DNA from: Pectobacterium aquaticum
Lineage (GTDB): Bacteria; Pseudomonadota; Gammaproteobacteria; Enterobacterales; Enterobacteriaceae
Direction of reading: 5' to 3'
NCBI RefSeq assembly: GCF_003382565.3
Contig: NZ_CP086253.1
Location: 4,400,426-4,464,425, forward strand
DNA: 64,000 nucleotides
The notes beneath the pieces were generated by a model. The model worked only from the letters and a program-made list of their open reading frames with translations, was not told the origin of the DNA and did not search any database. This document shows, in pieces, positions 9,380-20,698 of this stretch (positions within the stretch are counted from its first letter, which is position 1; each line of letters opens with the position of its first letter). The position numbers and the translations under genes were made by a program.

Positions 9380-10879
9380 ATGCGTCAAACTGCGGCATTG
9401 GCTGAAAGAATTTCTCGCCTCAGTCATGCGCTAGAGCATGGGCTCTACGAAAGACAGCACGCCATTCGCCTCTGCCTGCTGGCAGCACTAAGCGGGGAAA
9501 GCGTTTTTCTCCTGGGGCCGCCAGGTATAGCCAAAAGTATGATCGCCCGGCGCCTTAAATTCGCTTTTCGTCATGCGAACGCATTCGAGTACCTGATGAC
9601 CCGCTTTTCCACTCCGGAAGAGGTATTCGGTCCCCTTTCTATTCAGGCATTAAAAGACGAAGGCCGCTATCAGCGTCTGACCGCGGGTTACCTGCCGGAA
9701 GCCGAAATCGTGTTTCTGGATGAGATCTGGAAAGCGGGCCCCGCTATTTTGAATACCCTGCTGACGGCCATTAACGAGCGGCGTTTCCGTAATGGCAACA
9801 GCGAAGACACCATCCCGATGCGCCTGCTGGTCGCGGCCTCGAATGAATTGCCAGAGGCGGATGGCGGTCTGGAAGCGCTCTACGACCGAATGCTCATCCG
9901 TCTGTGGCTCGATCGCGTGCAGGAAAAACAGAATTTCCGTGCACTGCTCGTGAATAACAGCAGCGAACGCGATAACCCCGTCCCACCCGCCCTTAGCGTC
10001 AGCGATGAAGAGTACCAACAGTGGCAGAAGGATATTGAGCAGATCGCGCTGCCTGAAGTCGGTTTCGAGCTGATTTACACGCTGCGTCAGCAGCTCGATG
10101 CGCTGGAAAAGGCACCTTACATTTCCGATCGACGCTGGAAAAAAGCCCTGCGCCTGCTTCAGGCCAGCGCATTTTTCTGCGGACGGGACACCATTACGCC
10201 GGTTGATATCATTCTGCTGAAAGACTGTCTATGGCATGACCAAAGCACGTTGACGCTCATCGAACACCAGCTTGAGCTACTGATTACCGAGCACGCTTAC
10301 CAGCAGAAAAGTCTGCTGTTCCGGCTGCAACAGGCGAATACCAAACGTCAGCAATACCAACGTGAACAAAGTGAATTACAGGCATTTTCGGTGGAGAAAC
10401 AGGGGCACTTCCTTGGCCGGAAATTCCATTACACCTTGCCTGACACGATTGTCGCTGAAACGCTGGATCTGGTGCTGCAAAGACCGCTGATCCTGCACGA
10501 TATTGAAGTCAATCACCTGATCATTGAAAAGCATGCTTTGCAGGGCTGGTTGCAAAAGGGGGGAGAAATCCGGGGCAAGCTCAACGGCATCGGCTTTACT
10601 CAACGTCTCGATCTTCTGGTGGACGATCGCCAGCACCTGACAGTTCGCGATATCAGCCTGCAATCCTCCATGCTTTCTCTGCCGGAAAAGCGCGACTGTG
10701 TATTGCCTACCGCGATTACCGATGAATATGAAAAGCTGACCATGCAGCTACGCGAACAACGTCGCTTATTCAGCCAGCATCAGCCTTGTCTGTTCGTCCC
10801 CGCAGAGTGGCTAGCGAAAATAGAAGCCAGCCTGCAAGAGGTTGCCGAGCAGATCCAGCAATCAGAGCAACAGGACTAA
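9380..10879 (+). CDS. ravA: MoxR-family AAA+ ATPase RavA
   Basis: Hexameric AAA+ ATPase that in E. coli binds the lysine decarboxylase LdcI and, with ViaA, modulates respiratory complexes and aminoglycoside sensitivity. The product has 499 residues (E. coli 498). Walker A is GPPGIAKS at 46-53, Walker [11 protein letters not shown] at about 111-120 and sensor 1 lies in [15 protein letters not shown]. The C-terminal half carries the RavA-specific discoid (LARA) region. Start ATG at 9380. viaA follows 5 bp after the stop. Confidence 0.95.
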   Translation: MRQTAALAERISRLSHALEHGLYERQHAIRLCLLAALSGESVFLLGPPGIAKSMIARRLKFAFRHANAFEYLMTRFSTPEEVFGPLSIQALKDEGRYQRLTAGYLPEAEIVFLDEIWKAGPAILNTLLTAINERRFRNGNSEDTIPMRLLVAASNELPEADGGLEALYDRMLIRLWLDRVQEKQNFRALLVNNSSERDNPVPPALSVSDEEYQQWQKDIEQIALPEVGFELIYTLRQQLDALEKAPYISDRRWKKALRLLQASAFFCGRDTITPVDIILLKDCLWHDQSTLTLIEHQLELLITEHAYQQKSLLFRLQQANTKRQQYQREQSELQAFSVEKQGHFLGRKFHYTLPDTIVAETLDLVLQRPLILHDIEVNHLIIEKHALQGWLQKGGEIRGKLNGIGFTQRLDLLVDDRQHLTVRDISLQSSMLSLPEKRDCVLPTAITDEYEKLTMQLREQRRLFSQHQPCLFVPAEWLAKIEASLQEVAEQIQQSEQQD

Positions 10880-10884
10880 CGCCG

Positions 10885-12363
10885 ATGATCACGCTGGAAT
10901 CACTGGAAATGCTGCTGTCTATCGATGAAAACGAACTGCTGGACGATCTTGTCGTCACGCTGTTGGCAACGCCGCAGCTCGCTTTCTTCTTGGAAAAGTA
11001 TCCCAGCCTGAAGTCCGCGTTACTCAACGATCTTCCCCACTGGAAAGAAACCTTAAAACAGCGCCTGCGCACCACGCAGGTACCGCCAGAGCTGGAAAAA
11101 GAATTTAGCTGCTACCAACGTTCACAATCGATCGACAACCAGGCTTTTCAGACACGCCTGCCTGCGATTATGGATATGCTGAACAACGTAGAATCCCCCT
11201 TTCTGGCACAGGCCTCACAGCTCATTACCTCTCCAGAGAGAACCTTAGGGCAGAAGATCACCAGTGGGCTCCACGCGCTCTTTCTGCAGCGCTGGCGGCT
11301 AAGCCTCACACTGCAAACCGTTTCACTGCATCAGCAGTTGATGGATCAGGAACGGGAAATCCTGCTGGATGAACTGCAACAACGCCTGACCCTCAGCGGC
11401 AAACTCGAACCTATTCTGGCCGAAAACGAAAACGCGGCCGGGCGGCTCTGGGATCTCAGCGCAGCGCAGCGTATTCATACCGATCCCCGTCCGTTACTGG
11501 ATTTCGGTGCCTTCCTGCAACGCCAGCCCGCATTACAAAAGCTGGCGGAACGCTTAGGCCGCAGCCGGGAAACCAAATCCATCCTCACGCAAGAGGCGCC
11601 ACAAGAAACCTTCCGGGTAAGAGTACGAGAACCGGCCACCGTGCCCGAACAGGTGAGCGGCGTTCATCAGAGCGATGACATTTTGCGTTTGATGCCGACG
11701 GAGCTGGCCACATTGGGCATTAGCGAATTGGAATATGAATTCTATCGTCGCCTGCTAGAGCATCGACTGCTGACCTATCGCTTACAAGGGGAGAGCTGGC
11801 GCGAGAAAATCACCGAGCGCCCCGTTGTCCATCAGCAAAACGAACAGCAGCCGCGTGGCCCCTTTATCGTCTGCGTCGATACGTCAGGCTCGATGGGCGG
11901 CTTTAATGAACGCTGTGCTAAAGCCTTCTGTCTGGCATTGATGCGCATCGCGCTCGCCGACAACCGCCGTTGCTACATCATGCTGTTTTCTACCGGCGTG
12001 GTGAAATATGAGCTCACGTCTGCGGACGGATTAGAGCAGGCGATACGCTTTCTCAGCCAGTCCTTCCGCGGCGGCACGGATATGAGCGCCTGCCTGTCAG
12101 CATTGTTGGATAAAATGGATGACGGACTCTGGCATGATGCCGACGCCGTGGTGATTTCAGATTTTATCGCCCAGCGGTTGCCGGATGAGGTAGTCAATAA
12201 GGTGAAAAGCCGCCAGAAGCAGCTACAGCATCGTTTCCATGCTGTAGCGATGTCCGATCATGGCAAACCCGGCATCATGCACATCTTTGACCATATCTGG
12301 CGCTTTGATACTGGGTTAAAAAGCCGCTTAATGCGCCGCTGGCAGCACGGCAAGGCTTATTAA
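10885..12363 (+). CDS. viaA: VWA-domain protein ViaA
   Basis: Partner of RavA with a C-terminal von Willebrand A domain. I start at the ATG at 10885 ([11 protein letters not shown]), which matches the E. coli N-terminus and falls just after the ravA stop; a longer open frame would overlap ravA by 94 bp. The 492-residue product has the metal-ion-dependent adhesion motif D-T-S-G-S at about 332-336, followed by [27 protein letters not shown] and the basic C-terminus. It forms the ravA-viaA operon and overlaps the convergent asnA by 4 bp. Confidence 0.95.
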   Translation: MITLESLEMLLSIDENELLDDLVVTLLATPQLAFFLEKYPSLKSALLNDLPHWKETLKQRLRTTQVPPELEKEFSCYQRSQSIDNQAFQTRLPAIMDMLNNVESPFLAQASQLITSPERTLGQKITSGLHALFLQRWRLSLTLQTVSLHQQLMDQEREILLDELQQRLTLSGKLEPILAENENAAGRLWDLSAAQRIHTDPRPLLDFGAFLQRQPALQKLAERLGRSRETKSILTQEAPQETFRVRVREPATVPEQVSGVHQSDDILRLMPTELATLGISELEYEFYRRLLEHRLLTYRLQGESWREKITERPVVHQQNEQQPRGPFIVCVDTSGSMGGFNERCAKAFCLALMRIALADNRRCYIMLFSTGVVKYELTSADGLEQAIRFLSQSFRGGTDMSACLSALLDKMDDGLWHDADAVVISDFIAQRLPDEVVNKVKSRQKQLQHRFHAVAMSDHGKPGIMHIFDHIWRFDTGLKSRLMRRWQHGKAY

Positions 12364-13352
12364 AGCAGGCCGGAAACTGACTCACGCAGCGGCTGTGGCC
12401 AGACGCCGCACTGAACCTGACCAATGTGTGGCAATTGCAGCAACAGCATGACCAAGCGAGACTGACCGATTCCCCCACCGATCGTTTGCGGCATTTCACC
12501 GCGCAGCAGCGCCTGATGCCATTCCAGCTTCAGACGTTCTTCATCCTGCGTCAGCGCTAACTGGCGTGTTAAGGCTTCAGCATCAACGCGGATGCCCATT
12601 GATGAAATCTCAAACGCATCGTTCAGGACTGGGTTCCACACGACGATATCGCCGTTCAGGCCCGCCAATTCCTGCTCGCCTGGCGTTGTCCAGTCATCAT
12701 AATCCGGCGCACGCACATCGTGAGAGTGTCCGCTGGACAGCTTACCGCCAATCCCAATCAGGAAGACCGCACCCAGTTCTTTAGCGATAGCTCGCTCACG
12801 CCCTTTGGCATCCAGATCGGGATAACGCTGCAGCAACGTTTCGGTATGCACAAAATGAATCTGTTCCGGCAGGAAAGGCTGAATGCCAAACGCCTGATGT
12901 ACCGCCGCTTCCGTCGCTTTAATGCCCTGATAAATATGCGTCACTGTCGATTTCAGATACTCGGCATTGCGCTCTCCATCCCCCATCACGCGCTCCCAGT
13001 CCCACTGATCGACATAAACTGAGTGGATCGGGCTCAGACGATCTTCGTCCGGGCGCAGTGCCTTCATGTGGGTATAGATGCCTTCGCCGAAGCTAAAGTC
13101 ATACGCGCCCAGCGTTTTACGTTTCCATTTCGCCAGTGAATGAACCACTTCAAATGTGGCATCCGGTAGGGCTTTAACCTTAACCTGCACCGCTTTTTCC
13201 GTACCGGACAAGTTATCCTGCGTACCATCACCGATACGGCTGAGAATCGGTGCCTGGACTTCAATCAATCCCAGAAGCTGCTCCAGTTGGCTGGAGAAGA
13301 AAGACTTAACGAAGCTGATTTGCTGTTGTTTTTCGATGTACTGCTTTTTCAT
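12360..13352 (-). CDS. asnA: Aspartate-ammonia ligase AsnA
   Basis: Cytoplasmic ammonia-dependent asparagine synthetase: aspartate, ammonia and ATP give asparagine, AMP and PPi. The product has 330 residues, the same as E. coli. It shows the class II tRNA-synthetase-like fold signatures: N-terminal [16 protein letters not shown], the VYVDQWDWE segment near 110 and the C-terminal [18 protein letters not shown]-binding motif 3. It is divergent from its activator asnC, with a 152-bp promoter region between them. Confidence 0.96.
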   Translation of the reverse strand: MKKQYIEKQQQISFVKSFFSSQLEQLLGLIEVQAPILSRIGDGTQDNLSGTEKAVQVKVKALPDATFEVVHSLAKWKRKTLGAYDFSFGEGIYTHMKALRPDEDRLSPIHSVYVDQWDWERVMGDGERNAEYLKSTVTHIYQGIKATEAAVHQAFGIQPFLPEQIHFVHTETLLQRYPDLDAKGRERAIAKELGAVFLIGIGGKLSSGHSHDVRAPDYDDWTTPGEQELAGLNGDIVVWNPVLNDAFEISSMGIRVDAEALTRQLALTQDEERLKLEWHQALLRGEMPQTIGGGIGQSRLVMLLLQLPHIGQVQCGVWPQPLRESVSGLL

Positions 13353-13504
13353 TGCCGCGTCTCTTATTCATCGTATTTAGTTATTCATTAAGCAATAAAA
13401 ACTGCCAGTCATTCAATAATCTTATGGATAAATTGCACTTGTGCTTTTAATCCGTCATTTTATAGCGGTATAAAATCATTATTCGATAAAATAGGGGGCT
13501 CAAA

Positions 13505-13966
13505 GTGGCAGAAATTTATCAGATCGATAATCTCGATCGCGGCATTCTTTCCGCCTTAATGGAAAATGCGCGCACGCCTTATGCCGAACTGGCAAAACAA
13601 TTTTCCGTCAGTCCAGGCACGATCCACGTTCGAGTAGAAAAAATGAAGCAGGCGGGCATCATTGTCGGTACGCGTCTGGATGTGAATCCAAAGCAGTTGG
13701 GCTATGACGTATGCTGTTTTATCGGCATCATTCTGAAAAGTGCCAAAGATTATCCCTCTGCACTGGAGAAGCTGAACAATCTGGAAGAAGTGGTCGAGGC
13801 CTACTACACCACTGGGCATTACAGCATCTTTATTAAGGTCATGTGCCGCTCGATCGAGGCGCTGCAACATGTGCTTATCAACAAGATCCAAACAATTGAT
13901 GAAATTCAGTCCACTGAAACACTCATCTCCCTGCAGAACCCCATCATGCGGACGATCGCGCCGTAA
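13505..13966 (+). CDS. asnC: Lrp/AsnC-family regulator AsnC
   Basis: Asparagine-responsive regulator that activates asnA and represses itself. The product has 153 residues. The N-terminal winged helix-turn-helix (about 5-60: DNLDRGILSALMENARTPYAE, then SPGTIHVRVEKMKQAGII) is followed by the C-terminal ligand-binding RAM domain with YYTTGHYSIFIKV. It sits divergently next to asnA and upstream of mioC. In E. coli asnC transcription can read through mioC towards oriC; the same gene order is seen here. Confidence 0.95.
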   Translation: MAEIYQIDNLDRGILSALMENARTPYAELAKQFSVSPGTIHVRVEKMKQAGIIVGTRLDVNPKQLGYDVCCFIGIILKSAKDYPSALEKLNNLEEVVEAYYTTGHYSIFIKVMCRSIEALQHVLINKIQTIDEIQSTETLISLQNPIMRTIAP

Positions 13967-13987
13967 TGCTTTTTTCCTATACCCATA

Positions 13988-14027
13988 TTATCCACAGGTA
14001 GATCCCAGCCAGATCACAGCGTACAAT
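13988..14027 (+). promoter_or_regulatory. mioC promoter with DnaA box
   Basis: A perfect DnaA box TTATCCACA (13988-13996) lies 25 bp upstream of a -10-like TACAAT (14022-14027). The -35 is weak (TAGATC at 13999-14004, 17-bp spacer). A DnaA box in the mioC promoter, through which DnaA represses transcription entering oriC, is established in E. coli. Confidence 0.75.
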
Positions 14028-14055
14028 GTCCCGTCTTTTATCAGATGGGATCGCT

Positions 14056-14499
14056 ATGGCAGATATTACCTTAATCAGCGGCAGTACCCTTGGCAGTGCC
14101 GAATATGTTGCAGAACATTTGGCCGAACTGCTGGAGAAGGATGATTTTTCCACTGAAATTCTGCATGGCCCTACGCTTGATGCACTACCTGAAAGCGGTA
14201 TATGGCTGGTGGTGACGTCTACACACGGTGCAGGAGAATTCCCTGACAACCTGAAAGCACTGTTTGAACAGTTGGAACAACAAAAGCCCGATCTTTCTCA
14301 GGTGAGTTTCGGTGCAGTGGGGATCGGTAGTAAAGAGTACGACACATTCTGTGGCGCGATCCAAACAGCAGATCGTGTACTGGCTCAATTAGGGGCCAAA
14401 CGGATCGGTGAAATCCTCGAGATCGACATCACCCAACATCAAATTCCAGAAGATCCAGCAGAAGAATGGCTAGGATCGTGGGTTAATTTACTCAAATAA
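14056..14499 (+). CDS. mioC: Flavodoxin-like protein MioC
   Basis: FMN-binding flavodoxin-like protein, reported to support biotin synthase activity, and best known as the gene transcribed into oriC. The product has 147 residues, the E. coli length. The start ATG at 14056 gives MADITLISGSTLGSAEYVAEHL, with the FMN phosphate loop SGSTLGSAEY at about 8-17. The 59-FMN-stacking region (TSTHGAGEFPDN) and GIGSKEYDTFCGA follow. The longer open frame from 14026 would overlap the promoter and lacks homology. Confidence 0.94.
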   Translation: MADITLISGSTLGSAEYVAEHLAELLEKDDFSTEILHGPTLDALPESGIWLVVTSTHGAGEFPDNLKALFEQLEQQKPDLSQVSFGAVGIGSKEYDTFCGAIQTADRVLAQLGAKRIGEILEIDITQHQIPEDPAEEWLGSWVNLLK

Positions 14500-14723
14500 G
14501 ATGAAATATTCGGCAGTTGAATGTGGATAACTATGCTTATTTCAGGTGTAAAACCCGTAGTTATCCCAATAACAACCCGAGTATGTTTTTTGTCCTGTGC
14601 ATAACTACGCATTAAGATCCCAGCTTATACTGGCTAGGATCACCGATCATTCACAGGTAAGGATCATCTCCATTCTCTTGATCTTTAATATGAATAATCA
14701 CTTATCCACACAACATGACGATC

Positions 14724-14765
14724 CTAATAAGAGATCTAATAAAGAGATCTTTAAATAAAAAGATC
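14724..14765. other. oriC DNA-unwinding element, three 13-mers
   Basis: Three AT-rich 13-mers, each ending in GATC: CTAATAAGAGATC (14724-14736, identical to the E. coli right 13-mer complement), TAATAAAGAGATC (14737-14749) and AAATAAAAAGATC (14753-14765). The first two abut and a 3-bp gap precedes the third. This is the strand-opening site of oriC. Confidence 0.92.
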
Positions 14766-14794
14766 TTTCTTTAATTAACGAGGATCCAACGGAC

Positions 14795-14823
14795 TTGGTC
14801 GTTGGCTCAAAGTTGAGTAGAAT
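14795..14823 (+). promoter_or_regulatory. mnmG (gidA) sigma-70 promoter
   Basis: TTGGTC (14795-14800), a 17-bp spacer and TAGAAT (14818-14823), leading away from oriC into mnmG. Transcription from the equivalent E. coli gidA promoter helps oriC opening. Confidence 0.7.
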
Positions 14824-14889
14824 CGCCTCCCCAGGGCAAATAACGATCGTTCACCACTCATCATTCGCGATAATGCGAGGAGCAGTACC

Positions 14890-16779
14890 ATGTTTTATCC
14901 AGATCCATTTGACGTCATCGTGATCGGTGGCGGTCATGCCGGAACAGAAGCAGCAATGGCTTCTGCCCGAATGGGCCAACAGACGCTTTTGCTCACACAC
15001 AATATCGACACGTTGGGACAAATGTCTTGCAACCCAGCGATCGGCGGTATTGGGAAAGGTCATCTGGTTAAAGAGATCGATGCAATGGGAGGCTTGATGG
15101 CGCGTGCCGTCGATCAGGCAGGTATACAGTTTAGGATACTAAACAGCAGTAAAGGCCCTGCCGTCAGAGCGACCCGCGCACAAGCGGATCGTGTGCTCTA
15201 TCGTCAGGCTGTCCGTACCGCTTTGGAAAATCAGCCAAACCTGACGATCTTCCAGCAGGCTGTTGACGATCTGATCGTGGAAAACGATCGTGTTATCGGT
15301 GCAGTTACCCAGATGGGACTAAAATTCCGTGCAAAAGCCGTGGTGTTGACGGTAGGCACTTTCCTTGATGGCAAAATTCATATTGGGCTGGATAACTACA
15401 GCGGTGGGCGTGCAGGCGATCCGCCTTCCATTCCGCTCGCACGCCGCCTGCGTGAACTGCCTCTGCGCGTCAACCGCCTGAAAACTGGTACGCCGCCACG
15501 AATTGACGCCAGAACGATTGATTTTAGCGTGCTGGCACAACAGCACGGTGACAACCCGATGCCGGTTTTCTCATTCCTGGGAAATACGAGCCAGCATCCA
15601 GCACAAATGCCGTGCTACATCACGCATACCAATGAGAAGACCCATGATGTGATCCGTAATAATCTGGATCGCAGCCCGATGTATGCCGGGATCATCGAAG
15701 GGATCGGGCCACGCTATTGCCCATCGATCGAAGACAAAGTCATGCGCTTTGCCGATCGAAATACGCATCAGATCTTTCTTGAACCGGAAGGACTGACTAG
15801 CAACGAAATTTATCCTAACGGGATCTCAACCAGTTTGCCGTTTGACGTCCAGTGGCAGATTGTTCGCTCGATGGCAGGGATGGAAAATGCACGCATCGTT
15901 CGTCCTGGCTATGCGATTGAGTACGATTTCTTCGATCCTCGCGATCTGAAACCTACGCTTGAAAACAAATTTGTTCATGGCCTGTTCTTCGCTGGACAGA
16001 TCAACGGAACAACAGGTTATGAAGAAGCGGCCGCACAGGGCATGCTAGCTGGGCTGAATGCAGCTCGACTGGCTGCCGATAAGGAAGGTTGGTCACCACG
16101 TCGCGATCAAGCTTATCTCGGCGTGTTGGTTGACGATCTCTGTACACTGGGGACGAAAGAACCCTACCGGATGTTTACCTCACGTGCTGAATATCGTCTG
16201 ATGCTACGCGAAGATAACGCTGATCTACGTTTGACTGAAATGGGTCGCGAGCTGGGGATGGTCGACGATCATCGCTGGGCACGTTTCAACGAGAAGCTCG
16301 AGAATATTGAGAAAGAGCGTCAGCGCCTGCGCGACATTCACGTTCACCCGCAATCTGAGCAGTTAGATCAGGTCAACTCATTGCTGAAAACGCCGTTGTC
16401 CCGTGAAGCGAACGGTGAAGAACTGCTGCGTCGCCCGGAAGTGGATTACGTTCAGCTTACTGCGCTACCGCTGTTTGCTCCAAGATTAACCGATGAACAG
16501 GCCGCAGAGCAGGTTGAAATTCAGGTCAAATACGAAGGATATATTGCTCGACAGCAGGATGAAATCGAAAAACAGCAGCGTAATGAAAATGCACTGTTGC
16601 CTGCCGATCTGGATTACAAACAGGTGAGTGGATTGTCCAATGAGGTGATTGCAAAGCTGAACGATCACAAGCCTTCGTCGATCGGTCAGGCTTCACGGAT
16701 TTCTGGTATTACGCCTGCGGCGATCTCCATTCTACTGATCTGGCTTAAAAAACAAGGTCTGCTGCGCCGCAGCGCCTGA
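14890..16779 (+). CDS. mnmG: tRNA uridine-34 modification enzyme MnmG (GidA)
   Basis: FAD-dependent subunit of the MnmE-MnmG complex that makes 5-carboxymethylaminomethyl uridine at the wobble position of certain tRNAs. The product has 629 residues, the E. coli length. The FAD-binding motif [10 protein letters not shown] is at 13-22, followed by the family signatures [27 protein letters not shown] and [21 protein letters not shown]. The C-terminal domain is intact. Its partner MnmE is at 59456-60820 in the same window. Start ATG at 14890. Confidence 0.97.
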   Translation: MFYPDPFDVIVIGGGHAGTEAAMASARMGQQTLLLTHNIDTLGQMSCNPAIGGIGKGHLVKEIDAMGGLMARAVDQAGIQFRILNSSKGPAVRATRAQADRVLYRQAVRTALENQPNLTIFQQAVDDLIVENDRVIGAVTQMGLKFRAKAVVLTVGTFLDGKIHIGLDNYSGGRAGDPPSIPLARRLRELPLRVNRLKTGTPPRIDARTIDFSVLAQQHGDNPMPVFSFLGNTSQHPAQMPCYITHTNEKTHDVIRNNLDRSPMYAGIIEGIGPRYCPSIEDKVMRFADRNTHQIFLEPEGLTSNEIYPNGISTSLPFDVQWQIVRSMAGMENARIVRPGYAIEYDFFDPRDLKPTLENKFVHGLFFAGQINGTTGYEEAAAQGMLAGLNAARLAADKEGWSPRRDQAYLGVLVDDLCTLGTKEPYRMFTSRAEYRLMLREDNADLRLTEMGRELGMVDDHRWARFNEKLENIEKERQRLRDIHVHPQSEQLDQVNSLLKTPLSREANGEELLRRPEVDYVQLTALPLFAPRLTDEQAAEQVEIQVKYEGYIARQQDEIEKQQRNENALLPADLDYKQVSGLSNEVIAKLNDHKPSSIGQASRISGITPAAISILLIWLKKQGLLRRSA

Positions 16780-16800
16780 TTTACGGTAAACTTATCCCCT

Positions 16801-16829
16801 AAATAGCCGGTTATCCGGCTATTTTTATT
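16801..16829 (+). terminator. Terminator-like hairpin after mnmG
   Basis: Perfect 10-bp inverted repeat AAATAGCCGG/CCGGCTATTT with a TTAT loop and a following TTATTA, 21 bp after the mnmG stop and 32 bp before rsmG. It probably attenuates rather than fully separates the two genes. Confidence 0.75.
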
Positions 16830-16861
16830 ATTAACTTCATATTTTTCATCGGGATCTTATT

Positions 16862-17482
16862 GTGCGCAACACACTCGATAATCTGCTAAACGCGGCTGGT
16901 ATGGTGATTTCAGATAAGCAAAAAAATCTTCTGATACAGTATGTTGATATGCTGAATAAGTGGAACAAAGCTTATAATCTGACGTCGGTACGCGATCCGC
17001 AGCAAATGCTGGTCCGCCACATCATGGACAGTATCGTGGTTGAGCCACATTTACACGGACAGCGTTTTATCGATGTGGGTACCGGGCCTGGGTTACCGGG
17101 AATTCCGTTGGCGATTGTTCGCCCTGAGTCGCATTTTACTTTGCTGGATAGCCTGGGTAAGCGTGTGCGCTTCCTGCGTCAGGTTCAGCATGAACTACAG
17201 CTTGAAAACATCACGCCAGTACAGAGTCGCGTTGAGGCGTTTCCAGCAGAACCCCCTTTTGATGGGGTGATCAGTCGGGCATTTGCCTCTTTGCAGGACA
17301 TGATTAACTGGTGCAACCATCTTCCAGCCAGACCTACAGGGCGGTTTTATGCGCTAAAAGGCCTACTTCCAGAGGATGAATTGTCATCCTTGCCACAAGA
17401 TGTCCTATTAGATCAAGTGGTTCGCTTATCCGTTCCCGATCTGGAAGGTGAACGCCATTTGGTCGTGCTTAAACCAAACTAA
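16862..17482 (+). CDS. rsmG: 16S rRNA m7G527 methyltransferase RsmG (GidB)
   Basis: SAM-dependent methyltransferase that makes m7G527 in 16S rRNA; loss gives low-level streptomycin resistance in E. coli. The product has 206 residues, close to E. coli (207). The SAM-binding glycine loop is [17 protein letters not shown] near residues 66-82, with motif [12 protein letters not shown] and the later [12 protein letters not shown]. The start codon is GTG at 16862, giving [13 protein letters not shown]; no closer ATG fits the family N-terminus. Confidence 0.95.
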   Translation: MRNTLDNLLNAAGMVISDKQKNLLIQYVDMLNKWNKAYNLTSVRDPQQMLVRHIMDSIVVEPHLHGQRFIDVGTGPGLPGIPLAIVRPESHFTLLDSLGKRVRFLRQVQHELQLENITPVQSRVEAFPAEPPFDGVISRAFASLQDMINWCNHLPARPTGRFYALKGLLPEDELSSLPQDVLLDQVVRLSVPDLEGERHLVVLKPN

Positions 17483-17528
17483 TTTTGTTTTTTATCAAAA
17501 AAATTATAACTAAATATTGCATGTCAGG

Positions 17529-17560
17529 ATGCCACCTCGTCTATCGGTGGCATTGTCTTG
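17529..17560 (+). terminator. Possible terminator of rsmG
   Basis: Perfect 8-bp stem ATGCCACC/GGTGGCAT with a 9-base loop (17529-17553) followed by TGTCTTG. The T-tract is weak. Confidence 0.5.
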
Positions 17561-17854
17561 GAATGCATTGCGATCACTGAAATTTTACATCTTCGTTTTT
17601 TCAGCGTTGTCCTTTTGCTTTCGCACTGAATAATAACGAGCGAAAATAAATCATCGGCATCAAAATTTAGTTATTTTTGTGTTAATTGAGTAAAAAAACG
17701 ATATCAATAATGTCAATAGGTGGTTGAAAGCTTGTTTATTGCGATTTCTGGATGGTTTTTTTATTAACTTATTGAAATAAAATAAAATAAATACTTTTTA
17801 TTACTAAGGACAAAAAAAAATACATCCTGTTGTAAATATTCGTAAGCCCTTTTA

Positions 17855-17870
17855 TGTGAGTCATATCACA
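17855..17870. promoter_or_regulatory. Consensus CRP-type site upstream of the atp operon
   Basis: TGTGA-GTCATA-TCACA is an exact match to the CRP consensus half sites with the correct 6-bp spacer, in the 623-bp AT-rich gap between rsmG and atpI. Its centre is about 155 bp upstream of the transcription start expected from the promoter at 17985-18012. It would therefore have to act on another start or at a distance. Confidence 0.65.
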
Positions 17871-17984
17871 GATTGGAGGCCTTTAGACATTAATGACACC
17901 AGACACGAGTCGCGAGGATTGTTAGTAAAAACGGGGCTTCAGAAAGAAATTTAAATAATTGTTCACCTTTTCGCTACTTATCGA

Positions 17985-18012
17985 TTGAATTCGCAGGTAT
18001 GACCCGTATAAT
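17985..18012 (+). promoter_or_regulatory. Main atp operon promoter
   Basis: TTGAAT (17985-17990), a 16-bp spacer and a perfect TATAAT (18007-18012), 94 bp before atpI. A second candidate -35 (TTGACT at about 18032) lies closer to atpI. Confidence 0.7.
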
Positions 18013-18105
18013 TTGCTCGTTTTTTGCTGCTTGACTCAGTGGTGTAAAGGCAGTTTTATACGTCATTCGGTATACCTCTGAAAAGGTACGGAGAGAGCAA
18101 ACGTC

Positions 18106-19315
<1,210 letters not shown>

Positions 19316-19346
19316 TTTTCTTTCAACAAATAACGTTTTTAACTGA

Positions 19347-19604
<258 letters not shown>

Positions 19605-19667
19605 GCAGAATGTGTTCTGCTGAGGTTAAAACATCAACTTATTTAACTTTGAAAGAGGCATTGTGCT

Positions 19668-20138
19668 GTGAATATTAATGCAACAATCCTCGGCCAGGCC
19701 ATTGCGTTCGTCCTGTTTGTCTGGTTCTGCATGAAGTATGTATGGCCGCCGATGATGGCAGCCATCGAGAAACGTCAGAAAGAAATTGCTGACGGTCTGG
19801 CTTCTGCTGAACGTGCCAAAAAAGATTTGAACTTGGCTCAGGCCAATGCGACAGATCAACTGAAGAAAGCCAAAGCGGATGCTCAGGTTATCATCGAGCA
19901 GGCGAACAAACGCCGTGCTCAGATCCTGGATGAGGCGAAAGCTGAAGCGGAAGCTGAACGTAACAAGATTGTGGCGCAGGCGCAGGCTGAAATCGAAGCC
20001 GAACGTAAACGTGCTCGTGAAGAGCTGCGTAAGCAAGTTGCTGTATTGGCGATTGCTGGTGCCGAGAAAATTATTGAACGTTCCGTGGATGAAGCTGCTA
20101 ACAGCGACATCGTTGATAAACTGGTCGCTGAACTGTAA
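19668..20138 (+). CDS. atpF: ATP synthase F0 subunit b
   Basis: Peripheral stalk subunit: one N-terminal membrane helix ([21 protein letters not shown]) followed by a long charged coiled coil that dimerises and binds delta. It has 156 residues, the E. coli length. The start codon is GTG at 19668 with an AAAGAGG site upstream. No disruption. Confidence 0.97.
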   Translation: MNINATILGQAIAFVLFVWFCMKYVWPPMMAAIEKRQKEIADGLASAERAKKDLNLAQANATDQLKKAKADAQVIIEQANKRRAQILDEAKAEAEAERNKIVAQAQAEIEAERKRAREELRKQVAVLAIAGAEKIIERSVDEAANSDIVDKLVAEL

Positions 20139-20152
20139 GGAGGGAGGGGCTG

Positions 20153-20686
20153 ATGTCTGAATTTGTCACGGTAGCTCGCCCCTACGCCAAAGCAGCTTTT
20201 GACTTTGCGGTTGAGAATCAGGCCTTGGATCGCTGGCAGAACATGCTGGCGTTTTCGGCCGAAGTCGCGCGCAATGAGCAAATTGCCGAGTTGCTTTCTG
20301 GTGCAGTTGCACCGATTGAACTGGCGAAAACGTTCATTGCCGTTTGTGGTGATCAACTTGATGAAGCCGGTCAGAACCTGATTAGGGTAATGGCCGAGAA
20401 CGGACGCTTACCGGTGCTTACTGAAGTACTGGAACAATTTATTCAACTGCGGGCAGCGCTAGAATCGACGGTTGACGTCGATGTCATTTCTGCCAATACG
20501 TTGAATGAGCAGCAGCTATCGAAGATCGCTGCTGCTATGGAAAAACGTCTGTCACGCAAAGTGAAGCTGAATTGCAAAATTGATAAGTCTGTCATGGCCG
20601 GCGTGGTTATTCGCGCGGGCGATATGGTGATAGATGGCAGCATTCGCGGTCGTCTGGAACGTCTGGCAGACGTCTTGCAGTCTTAA
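20153..20686 (+). CDS. atpH: ATP synthase F1 subunit delta
   Basis: Links the peripheral stalk to the top of the alpha/beta hexamer. The product has 177 residues, the E. coli length. The N-terminal helical domain starts [19 protein letters not shown], and the C-terminal signature [22 protein letters not shown] is present. It begins 14 bp after atpF, with the Shine-Dalgarno AAGGAGGGAGG in the gap. Confidence 0.97.
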   Translation: MSEFVTVARPYAKAAFDFAVENQALDRWQNMLAFSAEVARNEQIAELLSGAVAPIELAKTFIAVCGDQLDEAGQNLIRVMAENGRLPVLTEVLEQFIQLRAALESTVDVDVISANTLNEQQLSKIAAAMEKRLSRKVKLNCKIDKSVMAGVVIRAGDMVIDGSIRGRLERLADVLQS

Positions 20687-20698
20687 GGGGACTGGAGC

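Larger units (their letters stand above)
14500..14889. other. oriC: Chromosomal replication origin oriC
   Basis: Intergenic region between mioC and mnmG with all hallmarks of an enterobacterial origin, in reverse orientation to the usual E. coli drawing. DnaA boxes: R4-like TGTGGATAA (14522-14530), R3-like TTATCCCAA (14561-14569), R2-like TGTGCATAA (14596-14604) and R1 TTATCCACA (14702-14710). GATC Dam sites are dense, and the block AGGATCACCGATCATTCACAG (IHF side of R1) is conserved with E. coli. Three AT-rich 13-mers lie on the mnmG side (listed separately). DnaA with IHF/Fis should load DnaB here, giving bidirectional replication. Confidence 0.96.

Noticed and set aside
10786..10884. Longer viaA start overlapping ravA
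   Set aside because: The extension reads [15 protein letters not shown]..., lacks similarity to ViaA and would overlap the conserved ravA C-terminus.
17640..17850. Small coding gene in the AT-rich rsmG-atpI gap
   Set aside because: Stops occur in all frames and no ribosome-binding site precedes a sensible start; the gap is regulatory or structural.
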